64,000 nucleotides of DNA from Marinobacterium mangrovicola (GTDB taxonomy: Bacteria > Pseudomonadota > Gammaproteobacteria > Pseudomonadales > Balneatricaceae): positions 248,001 through 312,000 of the forward strand of contig NZ_SMFU01000007.1 in assembly GCF_004339595.1 (NCBI RefSeq), written 5' to 3'. Of the stretch, positions 26,160 through 36,104 are shown piece after piece. The position numbers and the translations under genes are program-made. How positions within the stretch are numbered: position 1 is the first letter of the stretch; every line of letters starts with the position of its first letter. The notes below the pieces were generated by a model. That model searched no databases, was not told the DNA's origin, and saw only the letters and a list, made by a program, of their open reading frames with translations.

Positions 26160-29100
26160 ATGGAACGTAGAGAGACTGCTTTGTACACCCGCCGGGCTGG
26201 CACATTGGCGGCTTTGGCCCTGATCACACTATCAAGCCTGATCTCCCCGAGCGCTCTGGCAGCTGAAAAGTTTTCGCAACTGCTTGGCGCAGAGAATCGC
26301 CAGGCACTGACCGCCTGGGTGGCCGAAAATCCCGACAAACTGCAGCAGGTGGCCGAATCAGGCCGGACTCCGATGACTCTGGCGGCCAGCCTGGGGGATC
26401 TTGAGGCGGCTCGTATCCTGCGTGATGCCGGCGCGGCGCTCGATCAGCCGGATGAGACAGGCGAGTTGCCGTTGCAGCTCAGCATACTGGCTGGTCAGCC
26501 TGAGTTTACGAACTGGCTGCTCGAGCAGGGCGTCGATCCTGGTCGTAGCAATGCCAAAGGGGGGGCGGCCCTGCACTGGTGCGCGGCAGCCGGCGATGAA
26601 ACAATGTGCCAGCGTTTTCTCGACGCAGGGCTATCGCCGCTGCAGCAGGATATCAGGGGGCTTACTCCGCTGGAAACAGCCATCGGTCAGGGCCGCTGGA
26701 GCCTGCTGGATAGGTTGATTGACGCTACGCCGGTGCCTGGCTCGAATCCGCTCTCGCAGATCGATTATGACGATGACCGCTTACGTTACTGGAGCTCGCT
26801 CTTCTGGGCAGGTCGCAGTGAGGAGCTGGCTGCCAGCATAGAAGGTGATCTGCTCTCCGGTGCGAGCCACCCTCTGGCCGCCTTTATCTGGACAGCCTCC
26901 AATCGTTGGGCAGAAAGGCTGGAACGACGGTGGGAAGATACTCCTGAGCCCTTGCGCGAGGCGCTCGGACTGACGCCTCGTGTACTGATGGCGATCGATA
27001 GCGATCCGGTCAGCGCCCTGGAGCAGTTTCCTGCCGATTCAGCGTTTGAACTTGCCGATCTTTTCGCTCTGGTACATCTGGCTATAATCGCCCGCGACAG
27101 GGCAGATTACGATGCGTTCCTGGATTACCTCAGTGTCGCTACCAGGCTGGCGCCTGATCAGTGGCAGCTGGCCTGGATGTTTGAAAACATGTCAGCGCTG
27201 AATCAGCCAGGCGTCAGAGCCCGCCTGAATGCATTTATCAAAGAGCCAGAAGTAGCGGGAGGTCAGGTTGCCCGCTATCTTGCCGAACTCCTGCCGCAGC
27301 ATAGCTGGGGTAACGAGGACCGGCTGCTGTTCCTCGAAGACTACCTCGCTGCTTATCCCCAGGATAGCCGTGCCCTGATGGCGCGTTCATCTTCACTGTC
27401 CGGCAATGCGTATTATGACGAGGCGCTCGACTGGCAGGTTCAGGGTATTGTGCGCTTCCCTTTCTATGCGAACCGTTCTTTCGGCATCCGCTTGCTGATG
27501 ATTAATGATCAGCGTGAGCGTGCCCGTCGTCTGTCGGAGGGCGTGGCCTACTGGTACGGCAATGACGGCCAGCCGCCGCGATCCAGACGTTACTATATCG
27601 AAGGTTTGATTGCCGAAGGCGACCGTGGCACAGCGCGCGCGGAACTTGCTCAGGCCTTGCAAGACCATCCTCAGGTCGGACGTCTCTGGATGCAGAAGGC
27701 TGGACTCGAACTTGACGATAAACGGCCAGACGAAGCCCTCGCTGCGGCGCTTAAAGGCTGGCCGTTGATAGATTCCCCAGATTCAGTCCATCTGGAATAC
27801 CTGACGCGGGCTTATCGCGACAGCGGTGATCGATTTGGTGCGGTGACCGCTTTTAACCGCTATCGCGAATCCGTTGATCACATCTCGGCGGACCTGTTTG
27901 AAGCCATCCTGGGCGACCTGAAAGCGCTTAATGATGCGGGCGTTTATGAGGCATTACTTGGCGAGGCGTTGCAGCAGCAACCGCAGTCGCTGGCACTGCA
28001 TCTGCGCCGAGTGGAAGAGCTCTGGGAGAGCGATAAACAGCAGCAGGCGCTGCAACAGGCCGGGGCGTTGTTGAACGCTTTTCCCGATAATGGGTCGCTG
28101 CTGGGCAAGGTCTATAACTACAAGGAGGCGCTGGAGGGCAAGGCGCAGGCTGATGAGTTTATCGGCCTCAGGCTAGCGCAGCAGCCCTGGTCGAGTGCGG
28201 CCTGGCAGCAGGCGCTGGATGCGGGTTTAAAGCAGGCTCCTTCGGTGTGGGAAGAGGCGGCCAGCGCTGCGCCCCAGGAAACCTTTGCCTGTACCAAACT
28301 GGTCGCTTTCCATGTTGATGCCAGGAATTGGCAGCAGGCCTACGACTGGGTCGCGCGTTGCCTTGAGCAGCAGGCCGCATCGACGCTGCCGGTAACGCGC
28401 AGCGCCCGGAACACGCTGCTGCTTTACCAGGCCTGGATTTTCGAACAGCAGAGCGGTCAGCAGAATCTCAGCCTGGAGACGACCAACGCCGCAGAGAGTA
28501 CGTTTGAAGAATACCGTCAGGCATACGGTGGCAAGACTAATTACCTGCGCTATCGCGAGGCGTTCTGTCTGGCGCGGCAGGATAAAGCCTGTGCAGCCAA
28601 AGCGTTGGTGTCGCGCAGCGCCTACCAGCGCGACAACACAGGGATATTCCACGATCTCGTGGCCCGCTATTCAGGCGAACTGGGCCGCAACGAAACCTTC
28701 GGGTACGGCGCGCGCATGCTGGCGAGAAACCCCTATGACTCCCAGATTGTCGACTCTTACCTGCACAAGCAGCTGCTCTGGGGCGGTAGTCCTATTGTCG
28801 CCATCAAAGCGATCAAGGATGCGAATGCCCGCGGGCTGAATGTGAACAAAAAGTGGGAGCGCCAGGCGCTGGGCAAGCTCGGCGACTCGCTATCGGAATT
28901 TGAACGATACTCGCTGGGCAGCGAGCGGCCCGGTGAATCCCTGCGCTATATCGGTTGGTTCGACAGCGCTCGACAGAAAGCGCTGACCGCCGACGGCACC
29001 CAGGTTTTCTATCGCCTGGATGAAGGCATTCCCTCGGTCGAAATCGTGCTGCCCAACGGTGAACAGGTGATACGACGTGACCATCTCGTCTTCGGCAAGC

Positions 29101-32100
29101 CGCTCTATTTTGCCCGCGGAGCCAGCTTTATCGAGCTTGCCTACACCGAGACCGGACAACTGCAGTCGATGGCGGACTCCAGTGGTCGCGCCATCGAGCT
29201 GACCTACGACAGCGAAGACCTGATCGCTACGCTGAGCAGCGACAGTGGCGTTCTTGAGTTTACCTACAACAAGGCGGGTAAGCCGGTGCGCATTGCCGAA
29301 CGCGGTATGGGCGAGTTGCGGGTGAGCTACGATCCGGCTGGAGAGATTATTGGCGTCGATTCCGACCAGGGACAGGAGATGGCCCTGCGTATTACCCGCA
29401 CCTTCCAGCATCTGCTGGGCATGGTGAACCAGGTTAAGCGCATTCACGATCTGGATCATCTGCCCACCCTGCCGGTTAAGGACGATCGGTTGAAAAGCTT
29501 GCGGGCCGCTTACCAGCAGACCCCGTCAGCGAGCCCCGAAGAGCAGCAGGCCTCATTTAATCTGGCGGCACACCTGGTCGAGCATCTCGGAGACAGCGCC
29601 GAGTACTTTGATGAAGCCGAAGAGATGCTGCTGAGCGTTATCGACTATGCACGCTTTGAAGATGGCGCCGCCCCGGCGCTTGACCTGGCGGCCGAATCGG
29701 TGGGCCTACTGCACGAGATGTATCGCAAGAGCCGGCCGAGAGGCTTGCCGGAAGAGACCTTCGCTACCTGGTCCGGTATCTACTCCTGGCTGCGCAGTGC
29801 CGCTCTGGATCGCTCCTCCGCTGCACTCAACGAGGCGCTTGCCGATGTTGAATCGCAACCGCTCAAGTTATTGAACGAGGCGCACAATATCCAGGCGTCG
29901 GACTTTGCCAACAGTGCCTATTGGCAGCGTCATGGCGATGACGAACTGTTCGGCAAGGCGTTGGCGGGTGTCGAGAAACAGGACATTCTGCTGCGGGCCA
30001 ATGGTGACCTGGTGTTGGCAACCAGCCAGGGATTGCTGGTTCAGCGCGAGGGTTACTGGCACTGGTACGGCTTTGACGCCGGCCAGAGGAGTTTCTCCAA
30101 AACCCTGTCGATGAGCGCACTGGATCCCCGATCCAATATCCTGGCGTTGGCCGAGGGAGAGGATGGGGTGCTCTGGCTTGGAAGCGCCAATGGTCTAATG
30201 GCACTGCCCGGCGATTATGACGCCGAGCTCAAACTCTGGAGTGTGGCCCAGGGGCTGCCCTCCAGCCGGGTTAACGCGCTCAGTGCTGATGCCAGTGGGG
30301 TAGTGGTCGGTACCGCCCGGGGGCTGGCTGAGCTGCGCTTTTCAGATAGCGAGGTCGCTGCCATCGAAGCCGCCGGGGCTGCGGATATTCGCCAGGTGCA
30401 GCGGCTCTCCGATGATGCGCTGCTGTACCGGGCAGACAATCAGGTCTGGCTTATCTCCGCTGCCGGCAGGGTCAGTCTGGGGCAGGGAGAAAGCTTTGCA
30501 TACCAGGGCGATGAGCAGCGGGTTTATCAACTCAGCCGGCAGCAGATTTTCGCCCATGACCTGAGCGTAGAGCAGGGCGACTGGCATCTGGCCGAGGGGG
30601 AACCCCTGTTGATCGCAGGTGCTTCCGATCTGTTGCTGTCGCAGCGTATTCATGAGCTTTCTATCTGGAATCTGGAGCAGCAGGGCCAGGTGCTGGTGGT
30701 GAATACCGACCGGGCGATCAACCTGTTCAACGGCAGCTATTTCGAGGCCCTGCCTCTACCTTTTGCCGCCGCGCGCGGTGGGCTCAGCCTTGGCCCCAGA
30801 GGTTCGACGAGCGATGCGACGGGGTTGGCGTTATACAGCGAAGAGGGAGTCTATACCCGGCTGAATAAAGACTCGTTCAGGGATGAGCAGGGGCCGGTTT
30901 ACGATCTGCTTGTCAGTGACAAGCTCAACGGTGCCTTTATGGCGATGGGACATCATATCGCCTTTCTGGACAATGACGAGGCGGCGGACGAATCGCTCTA
31001 CTTCTATTCCGCCAATGCGAGCCATCTGGTTGAGGATGCAGAGGGCAATCTGATTACCCATGACGGTTCTCAGATACTCCGTTTCCCGCCCGGCAGCGAT
31101 CAGCCCCAGGAGCTTTTCTCGGCCCGGCCTTCGGTGGACGAGGAGGGCTGGTCCGGAAAAATTGAGGATATGCTGGTCGATAGCCAGGGTACGCTCTGGG
31201 TGGTCTCCGGTTCCTCCCTGTTTCGCTATCGCAAGGAGCAGGTTGAGGAGTTCAATTATCTGCTCGACCCTGTACGCTTTCCCTCACGCAGCCCTATGCT
31301 GGCGCGGGTTTATGAAACGCTTGATGGTGGCATAGAGGTGGTTGCCTCCGACGAGGGGCACCTGTTGCACGATGGGATGAGGCTCAAGGGCGGCTTACTG
31401 CGCTGGAACGGCAGCGGTTTCGACAACCTGGGTCAGCCCGCGCACTGGTTCGCCACCGGCTACACGCCGCTCGATGACAAAACGGCGGTAGTGACCACCA
31501 ACCGCGGTTTTGTCAGGGAGCAGGCGTCGTCTGACGCCTGGCAGCGTCGCCAGTCTTTCGCCGAGCTCGAAGACCCCAGCTTTAAGGCGATGTCTGCCAA
31601 AAGCTCCATGCTCTGGACCGGTGGTAGGGGCGCGCGCTTCAGCGATGAAAACACCTGGTTGTTCCCGACCGCGGGCGGTGTGGTGCTTTACCACGCCGGC
31701 AGCTGGCTCTATCCAGACCGCCTCAACCAGCTTCTGCCCCAGGATCAGGCATTGGGGCAATACGGCGGACGTACCGTTCATGCCGTCGATGTAGCGGCGA
31801 ATGGACGTGTTTATGTGGGCACCGACCTGGGGCTGCTGGTGTATGACTCCCAGGGGGTGGCATCCCTGCTTAATGACAACCAGTTCGGGCAGTTGGCGTT
31901 CCAGGGCCCCGAGGCCCAGCAGCAGTTGGCTCTGGGCGATATTTTCCTCTCCTCCCTGCCTGCCGACACTGAGAAAGGGCAGCTATTGCAGCGCTATCGT
32001 GAGATGCAGCAGCAGATCGCGAAGCTGGAGCAGAAGATCGAAACCGGTAACGAACTTCAGCCGGGATCCTCTGCAGCGCCGTCTACGGAAAGCGCCTCCG

Positions 32101-33341
32101 GGCCAGAGCATACGGCCCAGCAAACGGAGCGTCCAGCGTCAGTTGGCGCTGCTGAGGCTGAGAAATTGCGTCGGCAACTGGAGAGCAAGACCCGTTCGCG
32201 GGAGAAACTGCTGGCGCGGCTGGAAACCGATCACCTGGGGCTCTACCAGATGCTCAAGCTCGACCCCCGAGAGGTCGCGGCCATGCATCGGCGTTTGGAT
32301 GAGCGCCAGGTGTTGATCCAGTATCTGCCGACGGCGGAAAAACTGCTGATCCAGCTGGTCACCCGTGAAGGTGCCCAGATACGCGAGGTCAATGTCTCCC
32401 GCGCTGACCTGGAACTGACCGCAGGGCTGGTGGTTCGCGGCCTGCGTTACAGAGCGACCCATCTTGGCAGCGAAACAGGGCGCGGTCTTTCAGCCCCCGA
32501 GGACACGCCATCTGCGGTTGTCGAAGGGCTGGACGATAAACTCGCCTGGCTGTACGACAAGCTGTTGCGGCCGGTAGAGCGTGAACTGGTGGGCAGGGAT
32601 CAGGTGCTGATCACTCCGGTGGGAGCCTTGACCTATCTGCCGTTCCCCGCGCTGTTGCGCCAACAGCAACCGCAAAGAGAATATGCCGCTGAGAGATTCA
32701 ACCTGGGTGTTATACCCTCCATGTATCACCTGAATCTGGTGCTGCAGCAGAACGCCTCGTTCAGCGAGGGGATGACCCTGGTGGCCGATCCCGATGGCTC
32801 CCTGCCGGGCGCCCGTACCGAAGTCAGCCGTATTGCGGAGCAGGCGCTGTTTGCTCCCAGCGTGCTTGAAGGGCCTGAGGCGACCTTCAACAATCTTTCT
32901 GACGCGGTGAGCGACGCGCGCATTGTGCATCTGGCGACCCATGGCAAACTGGATCCGGCCGCCCCCGAGGACAGCTATCTGCTGTTGGCCGATAGCTACC
33001 GCCTGAATGTGATCGATATCGCCACGCTCAACCTGGATGAGACCGATCTGGTTGTGCTTTCGGCCTGTGAAACCGGCATCGGGCAGCCCGGAATGGAGTA
33101 CGCGACTCTGGCCCGGGCGTTTGCGCTGGCCAGCGTGCCGACCGTGGTTGCCTCCTACTGGAAGGTTGACGATGGCGCCACCGCGGAGCTGATGCAGCGT
33201 TTTTACGCCAACCTGCGTGAGGCCCCGGAGAGCGATTTCCTCAGCGCCATGAGTAGCGCCCAGCGAGCTCTGATTGCTGAGGGCGGGCATTATGCCGAGC
33301 CAGCGGCCTGGGCGGCGTTTACCCTGTTTGGTAAACCCTGA
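26160..33341 (+). CDS. Giant exported ankyrin-TPR-propeller-CHAT protease-like protein
   Basis: This 2393-residue protein has a signal peptide (about 1-35, SALAAEK). Ankyrin repeats occupy about 40-200 and TPR-like helical repeats about 260-900. A YD/RHS-like beta stretch lies at about 970-1085 (SSGRAIELTYDSED), then a long region with two-component-propeller-like blades (about 1270-1930, such as EDGVLWLGSANGLMAL). A coiled coil lies around 1935-2045, and the CHAT domain (caspase fold, clan CD) at about 2060-2393. The CHAT dyad is intact: His2261 in HLATHG and Cys2303 in LSACETG. CHAT proteases in bacteria are usually cytosolic effectors; the signal peptide here points to the periplasm or beyond. 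The caspase gene follows 107 bp later in the same direction. Confidence 0.87.
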   Translation: MERRETALYTRRAGTLAALALITLSSLISPSALAAEKFSQLLGAENRQALTAWVAENPDKLQQVAESGRTPMTLAASLGDLEAARILRDAGAALDQPDETGELPLQLSILAGQPEFTNWLLEQGVDPGRSNAKGGAALHWCAAAGDETMCQRFLDAGLSPLQQDIRGLTPLETAIGQGRWSLLDRLIDATPVPGSNPLSQIDYDDDRLRYWSSLFWAGRSEELAASIEGDLLSGASHPLAAFIWTASNRWAERLERRWEDTPEPLREALGLTPRVLMAIDSDPVSALEQFPADSAFELADLFALVHLAIIARDRADYDAFLDYLSVATRLAPDQWQLAWMFENMSALNQPGVRARLNAFIKEPEVAGGQVARYLAELLPQHSWGNEDRLLFLEDYLAAYPQDSRALMARSSSLSGNAYYDEALDWQVQGIVRFPFYANRSFGIRLLMINDQRERARRLSEGVAYWYGNDGQPPRSRRYYIEGLIAEGDRGTARAELAQALQDHPQVGRLWMQKAGLELDDKRPDEALAAALKGWPLIDSPDSVHLEYLTRAYRDSGDRFGAVTAFNRYRESVDHISADLFEAILGDLKALNDAGVYEALLGEALQQQPQSLALHLRRVEELWESDKQQQALQQAGALLNAFPDNGSLLGKVYNYKEALEGKAQADEFIGLRLAQQPWSSAAWQQALDAGLKQAPSVWEEAASAAPQETFACTKLVAFHVDARNWQQAYDWVARCLEQQAASTLPVTRSARNTLLLYQAWIFEQQSGQQNLSLETTNAAESTFEEYRQAYGGKTNYLRYREAFCLARQDKACAAKALVSRSAYQRDNTGIFHDLVARYSGELGRNETFGYGARMLARNPYDSQIVDSYLHKQLLWGGSPIVAIKAIKDANARGLNVNKKWERQALGKLGDSLSEFERYSLGSERPGESLRYIGWFDSARQKALTADGTQVFYRLDEGIPSVEIVLPNGEQVIRRDHLVFGKPLYFARGASFIELAYTETGQLQSMADSSGRAIELTYDSEDLIATLSSDSGVLEFTYNKAGKPVRIAERGMGELRVSYDPAGEIIGVDSDQGQEMALRITRTFQHLLGMVNQVKRIHDLDHLPTLPVKDDRLKSLRAAYQQTPSASPEEQQASFNLAAHLVEHLGDSAEYFDEAEEMLLSVIDYARFEDGAAPALDLAAESVGLLHEMYRKSRPRGLPEETFATWSGIYSWLRSAALDRSSAALNEALADVESQPLKLLNEAHNIQASDFANSAYWQRHGDDELFGKALAGVEKQDILLRANGDLVLATSQGLLVQREGYWHWYGFDAGQRSFSKTLSMSALDPRSNILALAEGEDGVLWLGSANGLMALPGDYDAELKLWSVAQGLPSSRVNALSADASGVVVGTARGLAELRFSDSEVAAIEAAGAADIRQVQRLSDDALLYRADNQVWLISAAGRVSLGQGESFAYQGDEQRVYQLSRQQIFAHDLSVEQGDWHLAEGEPLLIAGASDLLLSQRIHELSIWNLEQQGQVLVVNTDRAINLFNGSYFEALPLPFAAARGGLSLGPRGSTSDATGLALYSEEGVYTRLNKDSFRDEQGPVYDLLVSDKLNGAFMAMGHHIAFLDNDEAADESLYFYSANASHLVEDAEGNLITHDGSQILRFPPGSDQPQELFSARPSVDEEGWSGKIEDMLVDSQGTLWVVSGSSLFRYRKEQVEEFNYLLDPVRFPSRSPMLARVYETLDGGIEVVASDEGHLLHDGMRLKGGLLRWNGSGFDNLGQPAHWFATGYTPLDDKTAVVTTNRGFVREQASSDAWQRRQSFAELEDPSFKAMSAKSSMLWTGGRGARFSDENTWLFPTAGGVVLYHAGSWLYPDRLNQLLPQDQALGQYGGRTVHAVDVAANGRVYVGTDLGLLVYDSQGVASLLNDNQFGQLAFQGPEAQQQLALGDIFLSSLPADTEKGQLLQRYREMQQQIAKLEQKIETGNELQPGSSAAPSTESASGPEHTAQQTERPASVGAAEAEKLRRQLESKTRSREKLLARLETDHLGLYQMLKLDPREVAAMHRRLDERQVLIQYLPTAEKLLIQLVTREGAQIREVNVSRADLELTAGLVVRGLRYRATHLGSETGRGLSAPEDTPSAVVEGLDDKLAWLYDKLLRPVERELVGRDQVLITPVGALTYLPFPALLRQQQPQREYAAERFNLGVIPSMYHLNLVLQQNASFSEGMTLVADPDGSLPGARTEVSRIAEQALFAPSVLEGPEATFNNLSDAVSDARIVHLATHGKLDPAAPEDSYLLLADSYRLNVIDIATLNLDETDLVVLSACETGIGQPGMEYATLARAFALASVPTVVASYWKVDDGATAELMQRFYANLREAPESDFLSAMSSAQRALIAEGGHYAEPAAWAAFTLFGKP

Positions 33342-33448
33342 TAGTTTTAGAAACCGCCAGCCTTGGTCGATTTAACCTGAGCCAGCGAGAGCGTTTGAGG
33401 CCCCGTTGGAGCGATCCCTGTTTTAGCTATGAAGAGAGCATAAGCCGC

Positions 33449-35563
33449 ATGAAGATCACCTACAGACAGGCAAGTCGAGTGTTTAAGCGCAGCGCTTTGG
33501 CCCTGGTGCTAATGGGAGGCCTGGCGAGCACGCCGGTGCTGGCCGCGAAACGGGCGTTGCTTGTAGGGGTGTCGGAGTATCCCAACCTGCCGGCGTCATT
33601 GCAGCTCGTTGGTCCTGTCCACGATGCCGAGATAGTTCATGGCGTGCTGCTGCAGCGTGGTTTCGATGAAGAGAATATTGAACAGCTGGTGACGGGAACC
33701 GAGGAGCAGGCCTTGCCGACGCGGGCCAATATTATCGCTGCGCTGGAGGGACTGGCGGCTTCGGCGCAGGATGAGGATTTTATCTACCTGCATTTTGCCG
33801 GCCATGGCAGCCGTCAGCCGGCCCGGGCGTCTGACAATATTGAAACCAACGGTCTGGACGAGATCTTCCTGCCGATGGATGCGGACAAGTGGAACAGCAG
33901 CATTGGTTCCGTGGAAAACGCTATCATCGATGACGAGATCGGCGCTTATATCGACCGTATCCGCGATCGCGGTGCCGATGTCTGGCTGGTGTTCGACAGC
34001 TGCCATTCCGGCACCATGACCCGTGGTGCGGTAGCGATGCCCGAGGTGAAATATCGCCGTGTCGGCAGTGACCTGCTGGGGATTCCCGATAGCCTTGAAG
34101 GTAGTGCTGAGGCAAACCCGATGGTGGAGATTGCCACTCGCGGCTATGAGCAATCCTCGACTCAACAGACTTCATCTAAACAGCAGTCATCTCAACAGAC
34201 TTCATCTCAATCACAAGGTGAACCGGTTCCTGCTGCCGAACGCGGTGAACTGATCGCTTTCTCCGCCGCGCAGAGTGCCGAGACAACGCCGGAGATGAAG
34301 TTGCCCCGCAACAGCGACGGGCGCCGTTTTCATGGCCTGTTTACCTACACAATGATGGAAGTGCTGGGTGCGAACCCCAAGCTGACCTATCAGCAGCTGG
34401 CGCAGCAGGTGGTATCCCGTTATCAGAGCCTGCCCTGGCAGGCGACCCAGCCGCTGTTCAGTGCCAGCGATATGAACCGGCCGGTATTTAACGAGGAGCA
34501 GTCAGTCGCCCAGGTCTATCCCGCAAACCTGCGACGCGGGCGGCTGGAGATTCAGGCGGGAGCGCTGACGCTGCTGGACGCGGGCGCCAAAGTCGAGGTG
34601 TTAGCCTCGCCGCTGGCCTCAGAGGACGAGAGCCTGGGTAGCCTGCTGCTTGAGGAAGCCACGCCATTGAAAAGCTGGGCCAGCGTACCCGAAGAAGAAT
34701 CGGTGGGCTGGCCCGAATCGGTGTATGTGCGTCTTATCGAGCCGGTCGCCAGCACTGAGGTCAGCGTGGCTCTGCTGCCGTCGCGGTCGATGAATGAAGA
34801 GCGTCAGCAGCAGGTTGAAGCCTGGCTGGCTCAGCTGTCTGCTCAGGACGTCGGTATCGCCCATACCGCCCTGGACAGTGCCGATATTCTGGTCAGTGAG
34901 TTCGATAACCATCTCTGGTTTATGCGGGCGGACCAGAGTCTGCCTTGTGAAGAGCAGTCTCTTAGCGAGACAGAGCTGGCAACCTGCACCGAGACGCGCC
35001 TGCCGCAGAAGCTGCTGAATATGCCGCTGACCGGCGATGAGGAGCAGCAACAAATGCTGCTGGCGGCGAGCCTGCAGAAGATCGCCACGGTGACCCGTCT
35101 GATGGCCAGCATGCAGCACCTGCCGGGAGGCCAGCAGATCAGCAGCAGTTTCAGAATCGAGCACAATGGCACAACCGAGGATTTCCCCGTCAATGCCAAA
35201 CCGGTGTTGAACGAGGGTGACCGTATCCTGTTTGACCTGACCAACCGTGCCACCCGTCCCCAGGATGTGAGTATTCTGTTCGTCGATAGCCAGTACGGCG
35301 TGTATCAGCTCTATCCCGATAGCGGTCAGCCGAACCGTCTTGGCAGCGGTGAGTCGCTCTCGTTCCAGTGGGACGTGAATGTGGACACCGTGGGCACCGA
35401 GCATCTGCTGGTCAGCTCGGTGCCGGGTGTCGGCGTTAATACCGACCTTGGCTATCTACAACAGGCGCCGCTCAATGTGAGCACCCGTGGTTTAGGGATC
35501 CAGCTGAGCAAGCCCGCGCCATCGTCCGAGATCAACCTGTTCAGCTGGCAAGTGAGCCCATAA
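33449..35563 (+). CDS. Exported caspase-like protease (peptidase C14) with DUF4384
   Basis: The 704-residue protein has a signal peptide (about 1-32, TPVLAA). A peptidase C14 domain (about 34-340) keeps both catalytic residues: His119 in HFAGHGS and Cys185 in FDSCHSG. A Ser/Gln-rich spacer (about 234-255) interrupts the domain after the active Cys, where caspases often have their processing linker. The C-terminal part (about 570-680) is DUF4384-like, also seen in the pseudocaspase at 20074. I use the ATG at 33449, which gives a normal signal peptide; a longer frame from 33395 exists. It probably shares a transcript with the CHAT gene upstream and the small secreted protein downstream. Confidence 0.9.
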   Translation: MKITYRQASRVFKRSALALVLMGGLASTPVLAAKRALLVGVSEYPNLPASLQLVGPVHDAEIVHGVLLQRGFDEENIEQLVTGTEEQALPTRANIIAALEGLAASAQDEDFIYLHFAGHGSRQPARASDNIETNGLDEIFLPMDADKWNSSIGSVENAIIDDEIGAYIDRIRDRGADVWLVFDSCHSGTMTRGAVAMPEVKYRRVGSDLLGIPDSLEGSAEANPMVEIATRGYEQSSTQQTSSKQQSSQQTSSQSQGEPVPAAERGELIAFSAAQSAETTPEMKLPRNSDGRRFHGLFTYTMMEVLGANPKLTYQQLAQQVVSRYQSLPWQATQPLFSASDMNRPVFNEEQSVAQVYPANLRRGRLEIQAGALTLLDAGAKVEVLASPLASEDESLGSLLLEEATPLKSWASVPEEESVGWPESVYVRLIEPVASTEVSVALLPSRSMNEERQQQVEAWLAQLSAQDVGIAHTALDSADILVSEFDNHLWFMRADQSLPCEEQSLSETELATCTETRLPQKLLNMPLTGDEEQQQMLLAASLQKIATVTRLMASMQHLPGGQQISSSFRIEHNGTTEDFPVNAKPVLNEGDRILFDLTNRATRPQDVSILFVDSQYGVYQLYPDSGQPNRLGSGESLSFQWDVNVDTVGTEHLLVSSVPGVGVNTDLGYLQQAPLNVSTRGLGIQLSKPAPSSEINLFSWQVSP
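34161..34207. repeat. 17-bp direct repeat coding a Ser/Gln-rich linker
   Basis: CTCAACAGACTTCATCT occurs at 34161-34177 and again at 34191-34207, 30 bp (10 codons) apart. It codes the low-complexity SSTQQTSSKQQSSQQTSSQS spacer of the caspase. Such a repeat can expand or shrink in frame. Confidence 0.85.
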
Positions 35564-35618
35564 ACCGTATTTACATTACCGGTGCGTCTGCTTATCCAAA
35601 GCCGTTGGAGGTGTCGTT

Positions 35619-36002
35619 ATGAAAAAGTATGTTTGTGCTTCGTGGGTGGTACTGGCATTAAGCCCATTAGCCAGCCCCGCAATGGCTGGTTTGGGTGTGT
35701 TAGACCGCCCTGAGCAGGCCTGGGAGTGTTATGCCGTAAGCCCTGCAGCTTGGGGGCGGGGACACTCGGCGTCCCGGAATATATCGGTAAATATTGCTTT
35801 GAATGAATGCTCGGTTAGAACCCCCTGGGGGCAGGCCTGCTATATAGAGCGCTGCTCTAATTCGCGATCTGTGGGAGAGGCAACCTTGAATTCGAATGGC
35901 GGTGAGGGAAAGCCCGAATATATGCCCGCTGGCGAATCGCTTGATTTCAGTAAGGCGGATCCTCAGGAGAGTCTCGGCGGATCTCTGGACGCTACCCGTT
36001 AA
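35619..36002 (+). CDS. Small secreted DUF4189-like protein
   Basis: The 127-residue protein has a signal peptide (1-23, SPAMAG). A short Cys-containing domain follows (WECYAVSPAAWGRGHS, NIALNECSV, CYIERCS), whose layout recalls the DUF4189 family. Four Cys suggest disulfides in the periplasm. It has a good GGAGGTG ribosome-binding site, starts 55 bp after the caspase gene and ends just before a strong terminator. The function is unknown; it could be a substrate or modulator of the protease upstream. Confidence 0.72.
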   Translation: MKKYVCASWVVLALSPLASPAMAGLGVLDRPEQAWECYAVSPAAWGRGHSASRNISVNIALNECSVRTPWGQACYIERCSNSRSVGEATLNSNGGEGKPEYMPAGESLDFSKADPQESLGGSLDATR

Positions 36003-36023
36003 TCGCTCGCATTCATGGCGTTC

Positions 36024-36060
36024 TAAAAGCCGGTCGCCAGTTTGGCAGACCGGCTTTTAT
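36024..36060. terminator. Bidirectional terminator between convergent caspase units
   Basis: A 12-bp stem TAAAAGCCGGTC / GACCGGCTTTTA (36024-36035 with 36048-36059) with A-rich and T-rich flanks separates the rightward CHAT-caspase unit from the leftward sigma/anti-sigma/WD40-caspase unit. Confidence 0.85.
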
Positions 36061-36104
36061 TATTTTGCCGCTGTGGCATCGCCTTTTTCTGATCGGAATA
36101 ACAC

